NCBI RefSeq assembly: GCF_001953635.1 | Contig: NZ_MEJH01000005.1 | Span: 62,001-126,000 of the forward strand | Direction: 5' to 3' | Source: Alteromonas abrolhosensis | GTDB lineage: Bacteria > Pseudomonadota > Gammaproteobacteria > Enterobacterales > Alteromonadaceae | Length of the DNA: 64,000 bases | Shown here: in pieces, positions 16,306 through 24,457 of the stretch | How the letters are laid out: every line of letters starts with the position of its first letter | Position numbering within the stretch: the stretch's first letter is position 1 | The notes under the pieces: model-generated | Told to the model about the DNA's origin: nothing | Databases searched by the model: none | What the model saw: the letters and a program-made list of their open reading frames with translations, nothing else | Position numbers and translations under genes: made by a program

Positions 16306-18134
16306 TTATTTACACAAGTCCAAGATGCCTTCGGCTTTTGGGGCTTCCCCCTCACGGGAAATCCCCAGTCGCCTTCGGCTACCCCCTGAGCCTTCGTCAA
16401 CAGTCCGTCCTTCCCAAGGGAAGGGCGGGCTGTCAACTTGTTCAGCGGGTGACTCTAGAAGAACCCACTGTTTGTTTTCTATTAAGTGTCTAGACGATAT
16501 GGAAAGAATTGATTTTGGGGTGCGCGAAAATGCGTGTTTAGAAAGCTCTGAACAATTTAAATGAGCATACAGTTCTTTTATTTTGTTCTCGTACTCCAAC
16601 GCAAAAGGGCGCTCCACTTTTCTGACGTTTGCTCCACCCATCAGTAATAAGTAGGAAAGCCAATCCGATGAATCAGCGGCGATTCTTAGTTTGTTCAATT
16701 CGTGGTCTTCCGCTTCTCCGTATATTTTTCTCAATTGACGCCATAGCGAAACAGAAGGAAGCCCGAAGAACTGAAATTGACGGATGTTATAAAGCGACGC
16801 CCAAGCTGTTATTTTTGACGCAGCAGTTTTTGCATCATTACCGTATTTGTCTTCATCTAAATACTCACCATCGATGTTCTTACAAACGTATTTAGCGATG
16901 TAAGCTTGGGCGGAGCCTTTCTCAGTGCATATTTTTTCAGCCTTGAAACGGCTTTTTAATGCCCCTTGCTCATTACCATCGTGTTCTAGTGCGTAATGAC
17001 TAAGGATTTGAGTAACGCGCTCTGAATGATGAGGTGGCATGAATAGCATGAGATGCCAGTGGGGTGTGCCATCGTGATGGGGCTCTACTACTCGTAAACC
17101 ATAAACTTGTATGTTTTCTCTATCAAATTGTGCTCTCGCTTTCTGCCATTGACAATTTAGATAGTCGTTAGCATCTTTTACACTGTAATGCTCAAATTTT
17201 GGATTAGGCTTTCCAGATTTATAGTGAGAGTGATATTTTGACGGTGTGGTTAAAGTGTAAAACCAGCTTTCATGGTTCTGAAGTTGAGAATACTCCTCAG
17301 TACCTTTAATCCTAACCATTAACTCTGCGCGTCTTACCTTGGGGTTTGATACGTTAGAGTTGTATACATCAAGCATGGAGACATATTCACCATCAGCGCT
17401 GCAAAACCATTTGTTTTGCATATACTCTTGCGCTTGAGCTTTTTCCCACTGATGTTGCCTGAGTCGTTCGTCGCTACAATACGCGCTTTTCGATTGATTC
17501 ACTAAATCAAGCTGGCGTCTGATTGATTCCATTTTTTGCGTAGCCAGCGTTTTGAACTTGTTGAACCAAAACTTTTCGGTTCTAAAGAGTGTCAGTGCTT
17601 CCAAATGCGTCATATCACATGGAATAGAGAAACCGTATTTTTCAAATTTATTCAAGCAGTAGTCAAAGGCTTGTTTAGTATTTAGGTGAGCGGTATTCCT
17701 CAAGCATTGGTTGGCTTTCTGCTTGGCAAAAAGTTTCAGTTCGCGAATATCTTTAGAAAGATTCAAGTCAGCTATTTGAAGCTCTTTGTTGAGGTTTGAG
17801 AGAAAAAGATTTGCTTTAACATAGCTTGCTTGCTTTGAAATCTTCACGTATTTATGAGCTGCGTCATAGGCAATTGAAGGCATTGCACTGAATAACTCAG
17901 CACGAAATTTATGGCATTCCCGCGTGCCTAAACCATAAGTAATTTGTTCGGGAGAGGTGACAGTCTCGCGACATTCAAGTACAGATTCGCGACACTTTAC
18001 AGCCCTATTAAGACCGTTGGAGACCTGTGGTTGGTTTTGAGTGTTATCGCCAGAGGCGGCGAATTTAAAGGGGTGAGGCGGTCTAGATTGGTCTAGACCG
18101 CTTCTGGAATTGGTGGAGCTGGCGGGATTTGAAC
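16306..18134 (-). CDS. rep: rolling-circle replication protein (phage GpA type), 5' end detached by integration
   Basis: From the ATG at 17883 the frame gives 525 residues, with the HUH motif HWH (residues 275-277, in PHWHLMLF) and two tyrosines spaced YxxxY (328 and 332, in YIAKYVCKNIDG), as in P2 gene A relatives. It should nick one strand and start rolling-circle replication. Upstream of 17883 the frame stays open for 83 more codons to the attachment repeat, with coding-like content (KCRESVLECRETV), but has no ATG, GTG or TTG. In the circle the ATG at 12017 is in frame, giving about 611 residues. The C-terminal 40 residues are encoded by a palindrome-rich segment. Confidence 0.85.
16327..16433. 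repeat. GC-rich palindrome cluster in the 3' end of rep
   Basis: Two copies of GCCTTCGGC (16327-16335, 16371-16379), GGGG-CTT-CCCC at 16340-16350, and a long hairpin at 16400-16433 whose core is CCTTCCC-AA-GGGAAGG (16409-16424), extended by nine more pairs including G-T pairs. The composition differs sharply from the AT-rich element. It may be the nicking/replication origin, since P2 carries its origin inside gene A, or a mobile palindromic repeat inserted in frame. Confidence 0.65.
18078..18101. repeat. perfect 10-bp inverted repeat beside attR
   Basis: GCGGTCTAGA-TTGG-TCTAGACCGC, five bases from the attachment core and containing one copy of GATTGGTCT. A site for integrase, Xis or Rep is plausible. 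In the circle it lies inside the rep coding sequence. Confidence 0.65.
18107..18134. repeat. right attachment repeat (attR core)
   Basis: 28 bases identical to 11983-12010. Here the repeat is part of the intact ssrA gene, so insertion kept tmRNA functional and placed the element downstream of its 3' end. Confidence 0.93.
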
Positions 18135-18467
18135 CCGCGTCCAGAAAATGTCTACCTTTGGTACTACATGCTTAGTTTGTCTTTTCTTTAACTATTTTGG
18201 ACCCCGACAAACAGGGTTCCTAATAGCTGTCCTGATACTGTTTCGCGGTTCAACCTCAGGAGAGTTTCCCTCGCTAGTTTGCTTATATGACCTTCCAAAC
18301 CCACGCTAGCAAACTAAGCTGTGGTGGAAGGGCCTATGCCGGGTATTAAGCGGCTAGTGCGTAAGTTTCGTCGTTTGCGACTATTTAAATGCGGCTTTTT
18401 AAGAGGCAAACCGCTCCTCTGCATGCACCTCCGGCTTCCTAGATCCTGTCGAATCCTAATCAGCCCC
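18111..18467 (-). ncRNA. ssrA: tmRNA
   Basis: Minus-strand RNA of 357 nt. The 5' end reads GGGGCTGATTAGGATTCGAC and the 3' end is a tRNA-like acceptor with T arm (GGTTCAAATCC) ending CCA at 18111. The tag frame is at 18346-18378: resume codon GCA, then N-D-E-T-Y-A-L-A-A and TAA, giving a final tag AANDETYALAA. It rescues stalled ribosomes with SmpB, whose gene is 1.7 kb away. The mobile element uses its 3' end as integration site. Confidence 0.95.
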
Positions 18468-18848
18468 GAGTGTGATTTTCAATAATAGCACAAATGTTAC
18501 ATGGTGAAATACATTCTTTTGAAAATTACTATAAATTTTAAGGGTTTGGCTATTAATCAACCAAAAATAACGTTTAGTATTTCAAAAGCTTATACACGTA
18601 CATCTCACCTAACTCAATGATGCACGAATATGCGTATCACTGAACTTACTCTAGATATGTGGCTGGTTGGTTCAAATTCAAGAGGGGGGCAAAAAGTATT
18701 GGTAAATAAATGCAATAAGACCACTAAGATAGTGCTTTTTATTTGATTATTTTAGCTAATTTTTAAGGAAATAGTGCGGATGTAAGGATGCAATTACTGT
18801 CAAGAACCATTAAAGTACGTGGGCATAAATAAAAGGCTTGTAGTGTAA
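18468..18848. other. intergenic, ssrA promoter side
   Basis: 381 bases between the 5' end of ssrA and the flavin oxidoreductase gene. A TATTAT box (minus strand, 18482-18487) lies about 14 bases upstream of the mature tmRNA 5' end and may be its -10. No gene seen. Confidence 0.4.
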
Positions 18849-20072
18849 ATGTCTTCAGATTCAATATTGTATTCTCCGTATACCTTGCCGTGTGGCATAA
18901 CAGCACGAAACCGTCTTGTTAAAGCTGCTATGGAAGAAAATATGTCGAGTATGGGAAATATCCCCGGTGAGTCTTTGTACTCACTTTATCGATATTGGGC
19001 CCACGGCAACTTAGGCATGATCATTACGGGTAATGTAATGGTTGATAAAGGTGCGATGACAGGGCCTGGCGGTGTAGCGCTAGAAAAAGACACTGATCTT
19101 GCTCCTTTTCAAAAGTGGGCAAAAATCATTAAATCTAATGGTGCTTTAGCCATCATGCAAATTAACCACCCAGGTCGACAAGTCTTTAAAGCAATGAAGG
19201 GTAAAGCCATTGCGCCTTCTGCTGTGCCGTTAGATATGGGTAAACACTCAAAGCTGTTTGCTCAACCGCGAGAAATGACATGCCAAGACATCCACGATGT
19301 GTGCAAGCGTTTCGTTCAAACAGCCAAGCAAGCTGAAAAAGCAGGCTTTGACGGTGTGGAAATTCACGCAGCTCACGGTTATTTGCTTACGCAGTTTTTA
19401 TCTCCACTGACTAATCAGCGCCAGGACGAGTGGGGCGGTTCCATTATTAACCGCGCGCGTTTGCTTATAAATATTGTCAGTCAGGTTAGGGCCGTTTGCT
19501 CAAAAGACTTCATCGTAATGGTAAAGCTTAACTCTGCTGACTTTCAAAAGAACGGGTTCTCTTTTGATGATGCGTGCGAAGTGGTAAACCGTTTAGAAGC
19601 GTTAGGCGTTGATGTTGTTGAGCTATCTGGCGGTAGTTATGAAGCACCTGCTATGCAAGGCCAAACTCGCGACGATACCACGCTAGCGCGAGAAGCATAC
19701 TTTTTGGAATTTGCACAAGCGTTGGTTAGTAAAACCGATATTCCACTAATGACGACCGGTGGAATAAAAAGGGCCGCGGTTGCTGAAAAAGTTATCGAAC
19801 AGGGCTGTGCGCTGGTGGGGCTAGCCAGTGCGCTTGCGATTACGCCAGATTTAGCCAAAAAGTGGCAACAAGAGTGGTCTTACTCAGGAATAATTCCGCA
19901 CTGCTCATGGAAAGATAAGTCGTTGGCAAGCCTTGCCAATATGGCCATGGTGCGAAGACAACTTAGACGCTTGGGGAACAACCTTACGACGTTAAGAACC
20001 CCTTCGCCACTTTGGAGCCTTATTCTTGATATGCTACATCGCAAGAAAATGACTAAGCGTGATGTAGGTTAA
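18849..20072 (+). CDS. NADH:flavin oxidoreductase (old yellow enzyme family)
   Basis: 407 residues, FMN-binding TIM barrel. Visible: RNRLVKAAMEE near residue 20, the NHPGRQ segment, the active-site GVEIHAAHGYLLTQFLSP and DEWGGSIINRARL. Such enzymes reduce activated C=C bonds of enones or dienoyl compounds with NAD(P)H. At 407 residues it is slightly longer than the usual single-domain type and lacks the iron-sulfur extension of dienoyl-CoA reductase. Not in an operon; substrate unknown. Confidence 0.88.
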   Translation: MSSDSILYSPYTLPCGITARNRLVKAAMEENMSSMGNIPGESLYSLYRYWAHGNLGMIITGNVMVDKGAMTGPGGVALEKDTDLAPFQKWAKIIKSNGALAIMQINHPGRQVFKAMKGKAIAPSAVPLDMGKHSKLFAQPREMTCQDIHDVCKRFVQTAKQAEKAGFDGVEIHAAHGYLLTQFLSPLTNQRQDEWGGSIINRARLLINIVSQVRAVCSKDFIVMVKLNSADFQKNGFSFDDACEVVNRLEALGVDVVELSGGSYEAPAMQGQTRDDTTLAREAYFLEFAQALVSKTDIPLMTTGGIKRAAVAEKVIEQGCALVGLASALAITPDLAKKWQQEWSYSGIIPHCSWKDKSLASLANMAMVRRQLRRLGNNLTTLRTPSPLWSLILDMLHRKKMTKRDVG

Positions 20073-20154
20073 ACATCGCCAAGGGCTGCCGTGTGATTGG
20101 GCGCAGCTATTTTAATACTCCCTCTAGCCCAAGTCGTGTTTTTCCAATAGTACA

Positions 20155-20184
20155 TACAAAAACACAGCGTTAAACGCTGTGTTT
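20155..20184 (-). terminator. terminator overlapping the end of smpB
   Basis: AAACACAGCGT / ACGCTGTGTTT with a three-base loop (20160-20184), followed on the minus strand by a short T run. It covers the last codons of smpB. Confidence 0.75.
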
Positions 20185-20649
20185 CATCATTCTTTCTTTT
20201 TGACGTTGCCAATCTTTGTCTTTAATGGTGTCACGCTTGTCGTGCGCGTGCTTACCTTTGGCTAGATGAATTTCTAGTTTCACCCAACACTTTTTCCAAT
20301 ACATTGAAGTGGCAACGATAGAGTAACCTTGGCGGTCTCGAGCACCCATTAAGCGGTCTATTTCGCGTTTGTTTAGCAACAATTTGCGCGCACGCTCAGG
20401 CGCAGCGATTACATGGGTAGATGCTTGATTTAGCGGACTAATTCTGCAACCTACCAAATACGCTTCGGCATTTTGGATAATAACGTACGCATCGGTAATG
20501 TTCACTTTACCGGCACGAATACTTTTAATTTCCCACCCTTGAAGCTCAAGTCCAGCTTCGAACTTGTCTTCTAGGAAATAGTCATGACGCGCTTTTTTGT
20601 TCTGCGCGATATTTCCTGAGGTGTTTTTGTTGGCTTTATTCTTTTTCAT
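20170..20649 (-). CDS. smpB: SsrA-binding protein
   Basis: 159 residues, full length. Typical features: [39 protein letters not shown], and a basic tail [20 protein letters not shown]. SmpB binds the tRNA-like part of tmRNA and delivers it to stalled ribosomes. Close to ssrA, as is common in gammaproteobacteria. Divergent from ratA-ratB, also the usual arrangement. Confidence 0.96.
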   Translation of the reverse strand: MKKNKANKNTSGNIAQNKKARHDYFLEDKFEAGLELQGWEIKSIRAGKVNITDAYVIIQNAEAYLVGCRISPLNQASTHVIAAPERARKLLLNKREIDRLMGARDRQGYSIVATSMYWKKCWVKLEIHLAKGKHAHDKRDTIKDKDWQRQKERMMKHSV

Positions 20650-20794
20650 GCTGGCTATTATACTGATTGTTCAAAGGAATGTCTTTAGTTGTCATTGTTA
20701 TCTTATATTGGGGCATTTGGTTCAAAACCGAATACAAGCGATACAAATTTTCTGTGATACAATGCCGCCAAGAGTTTTAATTGTAGTGGAATCA

Positions 20795-21226
20795 ATGCCA
20801 AGTATTCATAGAAGCGCGCTTGTAGCTCATAGCGCAGAAGCCATGTTTAACTTAGTCAACGATGTAGCTTCCTACCCTGAGTTTTTGCCAGGCTGTACCG
20901 ATAGCAAAATCCTCGACACGTCAGCGCAAAGCATGAAAGCGTCTTTGTTAGTTGCCAAAGCCGGTATTAAGCAGTGGTTTACCACCCATAATGTGCTTGA
21001 ACCGGGGAAAAGTATTCAAATGCAATTGGTTGACGGCCCGTTTCGCTCGCTTACCGGTGGCTGGACATTTTCGGCGCTATCGGAAGAAGCGTGTAAGATA
21101 GAGTTAAATCTTGAATTTGAATTCAGTAATAAGTTAGCTGAAATGGCATTTGGAAAAGTGTTTAATAGCCTAGCTAGCAGTATGGTTTCTGCTTTTACAG
21201 ACAGAGCGCGGAGCGTATACGCATGA
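20795..21226 (+). CDS. ratA: RatA family START/COQ10-like protein
   Basis: 143 residues from the ATG at 20795 ([19 protein letters not shown]); longer frames upstream lack homology. A START-like ligand-binding fold as in COQ10 ([27 protein letters not shown]). E. coli RatA was reported as an inhibitor of 50S-30S association, while homologues bind ubiquinone; which applies here is open. It overlaps ratB by 4 bases (ATGA). Confidence 0.88.
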   Translation: MPSIHRSALVAHSAEAMFNLVNDVASYPEFLPGCTDSKILDTSAQSMKASLLVAKAGIKQWFTTHNVLEPGKSIQMQLVDGPFRSLTGGWTFSALSEEACKIELNLEFEFSNKLAEMAFGKVFNSLASSMVSAFTDRARSVYA

Positions 21227-21570
21227 GTAATAAGCTCATCAATATTGAGGTTGCCTATGCATTGCCTACCAAGCAAACCATCATTGATGTTGCTATTCAT
21301 GAAAATGCGACGGTAGAAGAGGCGATTCAAGCTTCTAACGTGCTAGAGCAATTCCCTGAAATTGATTTAAAAGCGACGAAAGTGGGGATTTGGAGCCGCG
21401 TTGTTAAGCTGCGCGATACACTTACCGACGGCGATCGCATCGAAATTTACCGTCCGCTTATTGCTGATCCGAAAGAAATTCGCAAGCGTCGTGCCGAGAA
21501 AGCGAAAGAAGAGGGACGTGCGGATAAAATTACCGGTGGAAAAGTGAATCCACTTAAAGCGAAATACTGA
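21223..21570 (+). CDS. ratB: RatB/RnfH family ubiquitin-like protein
   Basis: 115 residues, beta-grasp fold with [13 protein letters not shown] at the start and [20 protein letters not shown] near the end, the family signature. Function unknown; the old name RnfH does not reflect proven involvement in the Rnf complex. Translationally coupled to ratA. A bidirectional terminator follows. Confidence 0.9.
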   Translation: MSNKLINIEVAYALPTKQTIIDVAIHENATVEEAIQASNVLEQFPEIDLKATKVGIWSRVVKLRDTLTDGDRIEIYRPLIADPKEIRKRRAEKAKEEGRADKITGGKVNPLKAKY

Positions 21571-21611
21571 GCACTAACTCAGCGCGTTCGGTTTGCAGCA
21601 TTACTAAATAT

Positions 21612-21641
21612 AAAAATGGCCTTCAATTAAAGGCCATTTTT
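21612..21641. terminator. bidirectional terminator between ratB and marR
   Basis: AAAAATGGCCTT / AAGGCCATTTTT with loop caatta; a T run on both strands serves the two convergent genes. Confidence 0.88.
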
Positions 21642-21659
21642 GTATGAAAAAAGAAGTTA

Positions 21660-22136
21660 TTAGCTTTTATCAGAAATACTGCCTAGTTCCAAGAAAGGCG
21701 AGGCATCGATATCTTCTGCATCCATCATACTGGCGATACGCTGAACCGTAGCCACCATTTGACTTTGTTCCCATTCTTTAAGTTGCGAAAAGCGCTCAAC
21801 AAAGTGCTCTTGAAGTGGGCGAGGCGCATCCACCACCGCTTCCTTACCGCGTTCAGTTAAAAACACACCCACTTTTCGTTTGTCTTGCGTACTTCTAATG
21901 CGCGTAGCTAAATCTCTGGACTCTAGTCTGTCGAGTATGTTCGTGATCGTTGCAGGGCTTAAATTAATATTCTCTGCAATTTCACGCACCATAATACCGG
22001 GCCGTTCTTCAATATTCTGCATTACTAATAGCTGTGGACCTGTCAGCCCCACATGTTTACTTAGCTGCTTGCTGCGTAGGTCTACAGCGCGAATTACGCG
22101 CCGTAGTGCCACTAATAATTCTTCTTCTTTTCGCAT
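21660..22136 (-). CDS. MarR family regulator
   Basis: 158 residues with the winged helix MVREIAENINLSPATITNIL and wing RIRSTQDKRKVGVFLT. MarR proteins are dimeric repressors released by small ligands. It lies 30 bases downstream of the BCCT transporter gene, probably co-transcribed, so it may control osmolyte uptake; the start of its frame is preceded by no strong separate promoter that I can see. Confidence 0.9.
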   Translation of the reverse strand: MRKEEELLVALRRVIRAVDLRSKQLSKHVGLTGPQLLVMQNIEERPGIMVREIAENINLSPATITNILDRLESRDLATRIRSTQDKRKVGVFLTERGKEAVVDAPRPLQEHFVERFSQLKEWEQSQMVATVQRIASMMDAEDIDASPFLELGSISDKS

Positions 22137-22166
22137 ATTACTTCCAACAATTGCGTAACCAAGTCG

Positions 22167-24137
22167 TTACTTAAGCAAATGGATAAAATGTTGGTGCTTA
22201 TGATAGTGATCGATGACGTCATTAATGACTGAAATTTTCGACCAGCCCATAATATCATAGTTCTGACCACCTTCACTTAGGTGCACTTCGGCGCGATAGT
22301 ACGTTGCCTTTTTGTTTTCGTCTAGTGGTGGCGTATCACTTGGACCAAATTCAGGCTGTTCTGTCGACACAGGGTGTACAGCATATATGAACTCTGGGTC
22401 ATTACCCATATCAACTGTCAAAATAAGTGCTTCGTCGGTGTCTTCAATTTTTATTTCAAATTGCTGCGCCTTAAACTCTTCACTTACTTCCGTTAGTGCA
22501 GGTTTTACAACCTTGTTTATATAGCGACGAACGGCCGTTTCATCAGGAAAGGTCACGATGTTTTCCAGGCGCTCCTTCCAGTTTTTGTCAGAATCGTTGT
22601 GCTGAGGTGTACCTGTTAGAACCTGTAGGCTCTCACGTTTATACGCTTCAATACGCAGTGCTTTTAGCAGACCCGATATAGCAATGAGCAGCACTATGGC
22701 AAAGGGGAGTGCGGCGGCAATCGTCATTGTTTGCAGTGCGCCAAGCCCACCAGCGTAAAGTAATACGGAGCTGACTACACCAACGCCCACAGCCCAGTAA
22801 ACGCGCTGCCACAATGGTGTGTTGTTTTCACCATGTGAGCACAACATATCGACAACCATGGCTCCAGAGTCGCACGAGGTAACAAAGAATACGATAACCA
22901 TTAGTACGGCAATAAGACTTAGCACAGAAGAGAAAGGGAACTGCTCCAAAAACACAAACAGTGCTACTGACGTGTCTTCATTTACCATTTGAGCAAGTAC
23001 ATCTTTGCCTTGCACTAATACTTGATCTATCGCTGCATTACCAAACACCGTCATCCAAAATAGCGTGAACGCTGATGGAATTAGTAATACACCCATGACA
23101 AATTCACGAATAGTTCGACCGTACGAGATACGCGCTATGAACAGACCTACAAACGGTGCCCACGCTAACCACCAACCCCAGTAGAATATGGTCCAGCCGC
23201 CAATCCAGTCTGTTTTTTCATAGGCAAACAAATTGAAAGTGTTTCGCACAATGTCAGACAAATAGGCGCCAGTGTTCTGCATAAACGCCTGTAGTAAGAA
23301 GACAGTCGGGCCTAAGAACAACACAATAAGAAGCAGCAGTAATGCAAGAATCATGTTGGTTTCAGATAAACGTCGGATTCCTTTCTCCAGGCCTGTCGTT
23401 ACTGAAATAACGGCTAAACCGACAACGCCGGCCATAATTGCTATTTGAACACCGGTATTAGAAGGAAGGCCAAACAAATAGTTAAAACCCGCGTTAACTT
23501 GCGATGCACCAAAACCCAGTGAGGTCGAAACACCAAACACCGTTGAGGTTACCGCAAAGATATCGACAACGTGTCCAGGCCACCCGTAAATTCGATCGCC
23601 AATTAAGGGGTACAGGGCAGAGCGAAGTGTAAGAGGCAGGTTCTGACGATACGCAAAATAACCCAGTATTAGAGCGACCACTGCATAAATAGCCCATGCG
23701 TGTACGCCCCAGTGGAAAAAGGTAGTCTTCATTGCCTCACGAACAGCATCAATGCTCTCAGCCTGTGCAGTTGGAGGCGCAAGGAAATGCATTAGGGGCT
23801 CGGCAACGCCAAAGAACATTAATCCAATCCCCATACCTGCCGCGAACAGCATACTTAGCCATGTACCGAAGCTGAACTCGGGGTTTGCATGGTCTGGTCC
23901 TAACTTAATTTCGCCGTAGCGTGACATGCCAAGGAAAACAACAAACACCACGATTACTGCGACAGTAAACACATAGAACCAACTGCCATTAGTCACAATG
24001 GTGCTTTGTAGCTTTTGGAAAATAGCATCAGCTGTTTCAGGAACGGCAGCAGCGAAGATAAGTAAACATAGGATTAAAGCTGACGATGTAATAAACACCG
24101 GCTTGTTGAGTGGAGATTTATTTTCGTTCTCAATCAC
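22167..24137 (-). CDS. BCCT family betaine/choline/carnitine transporter
   Basis: About 656 residues if it starts at the GTG at 24137, which has AAAGGA 9 bases upstream; a GTG at 24155 is the longer alternative. Twelve membrane helices are expected. Family motifs are visible: LFAAGMGIGLMFFGVAEP, FFHWGVHAWAIYA, WTIFYWGWWLAWAPFVGLF. The 170-residue cytosolic C-terminal tail is of BetT type. It should take up a quaternary amine using a sodium or proton gradient. Upstream, divergent, is a TonB receptor. Confidence 0.9.
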   Translation of the reverse strand: MIENENKSPLNKPVFITSSALILCLLIFAAAVPETADAIFQKLQSTIVTNGSWFYVFTVAVIVVFVVFLGMSRYGEIKLGPDHANPEFSFGTWLSMLFAAGMGIGLMFFGVAEPLMHFLAPPTAQAESIDAVREAMKTTFFHWGVHAWAIYAVVALILGYFAYRQNLPLTLRSALYPLIGDRIYGWPGHVVDIFAVTSTVFGVSTSLGFGASQVNAGFNYLFGLPSNTGVQIAIMAGVVGLAVISVTTGLEKGIRRLSETNMILALLLLLIVLFLGPTVFLLQAFMQNTGAYLSDIVRNTFNLFAYEKTDWIGGWTIFYWGWWLAWAPFVGLFIARISYGRTIREFVMGVLLIPSAFTLFWMTVFGNAAIDQVLVQGKDVLAQMVNEDTSVALFVFLEQFPFSSVLSLIAVLMVIVFFVTSCDSGAMVVDMLCSHGENNTPLWQRVYWAVGVGVVSSVLLYAGGLGALQTMTIAAALPFAIVLLIAISGLLKALRIEAYKRESLQVLTGTPQHNDSDKNWKERLENIVTFPDETAVRRYINKVVKPALTEVSEEFKAQQFEIKIEDTDEALILTVDMGNDPEFIYAVHPVSTEQPEFGPSDTPPLDENKKATYYRAEVHLSEGGQNYDIMGWSKISVINDVIDHYHKHQHFIHLLK

Positions 24138-24457
24138 GCAGTAAATTCCTTTCACCTTTTCTAAATTTCAGTTTATACGCAGAAATATACCGCATGGAGC
24201 ATTTTTTATAAACATCAGATGAAATTATTTGATTTGTATGTATTTGGTAAGTGAGTCAAAGTCTACCCTTTTTTTTGTAATTGTTTTTACGATAAAAAAT
24301 TGACTTTCTGCTAGGTTTTAGGTGTTTTTGGTTAATTATTAATCGTTAGAGTAGAAATTATTACTAGATTGTGTATCGTAATATATGATCTTTTTGATAT
24401 GTGTTTAAAGTAAACACTGTCCGAAGAATAAAAAACAAATGAAGGAAACACACACAA
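24138..24457. other. divergent promoter region, BCCT / TonB receptor
   Basis: 320 AT-rich bases. A Shine-Dalgarno (aaggaaa) precedes the receptor start. No gene or clear hairpin. Confidence 0.4.

Larger units (their letters stand above)
11983..18134. mobile_element. ssrA-integrated element with integrase and HUH replication protein
   Basis: The element runs between 28-bp direct repeats; the excised circle would be about 6,124 bp. Contents: three unknown genes, integrase, excisionase-like gene, a divergent membrane-anchored putative regulator, a SEC-C gene and a rolling-circle rep. No conjugation, capsid or packaging gene is visible, so transfer would need a helper. Base composition is visibly more AT-rich than the flanks except for the palindrome cluster near 16330-16430. 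It could be an integrative plasmid-like element or a phage satellite. Confidence 0.9.

Noticed and set aside
15873..16436. Longer 187-residue version of the SEC-C protein
   Set aside because: The extra N terminus is read through the GC-rich palindromes; MKIGRNDKCPCG at 16274 is the normal SEC-C start and has a ribosome site.
11983..18134. Integrated filamentous phage
   Set aside because: There is an HUH Rep and small membrane proteins, but no Zot-like ATPase, coat-like signal-peptide protein or single-strand-binding protein is recognisable.
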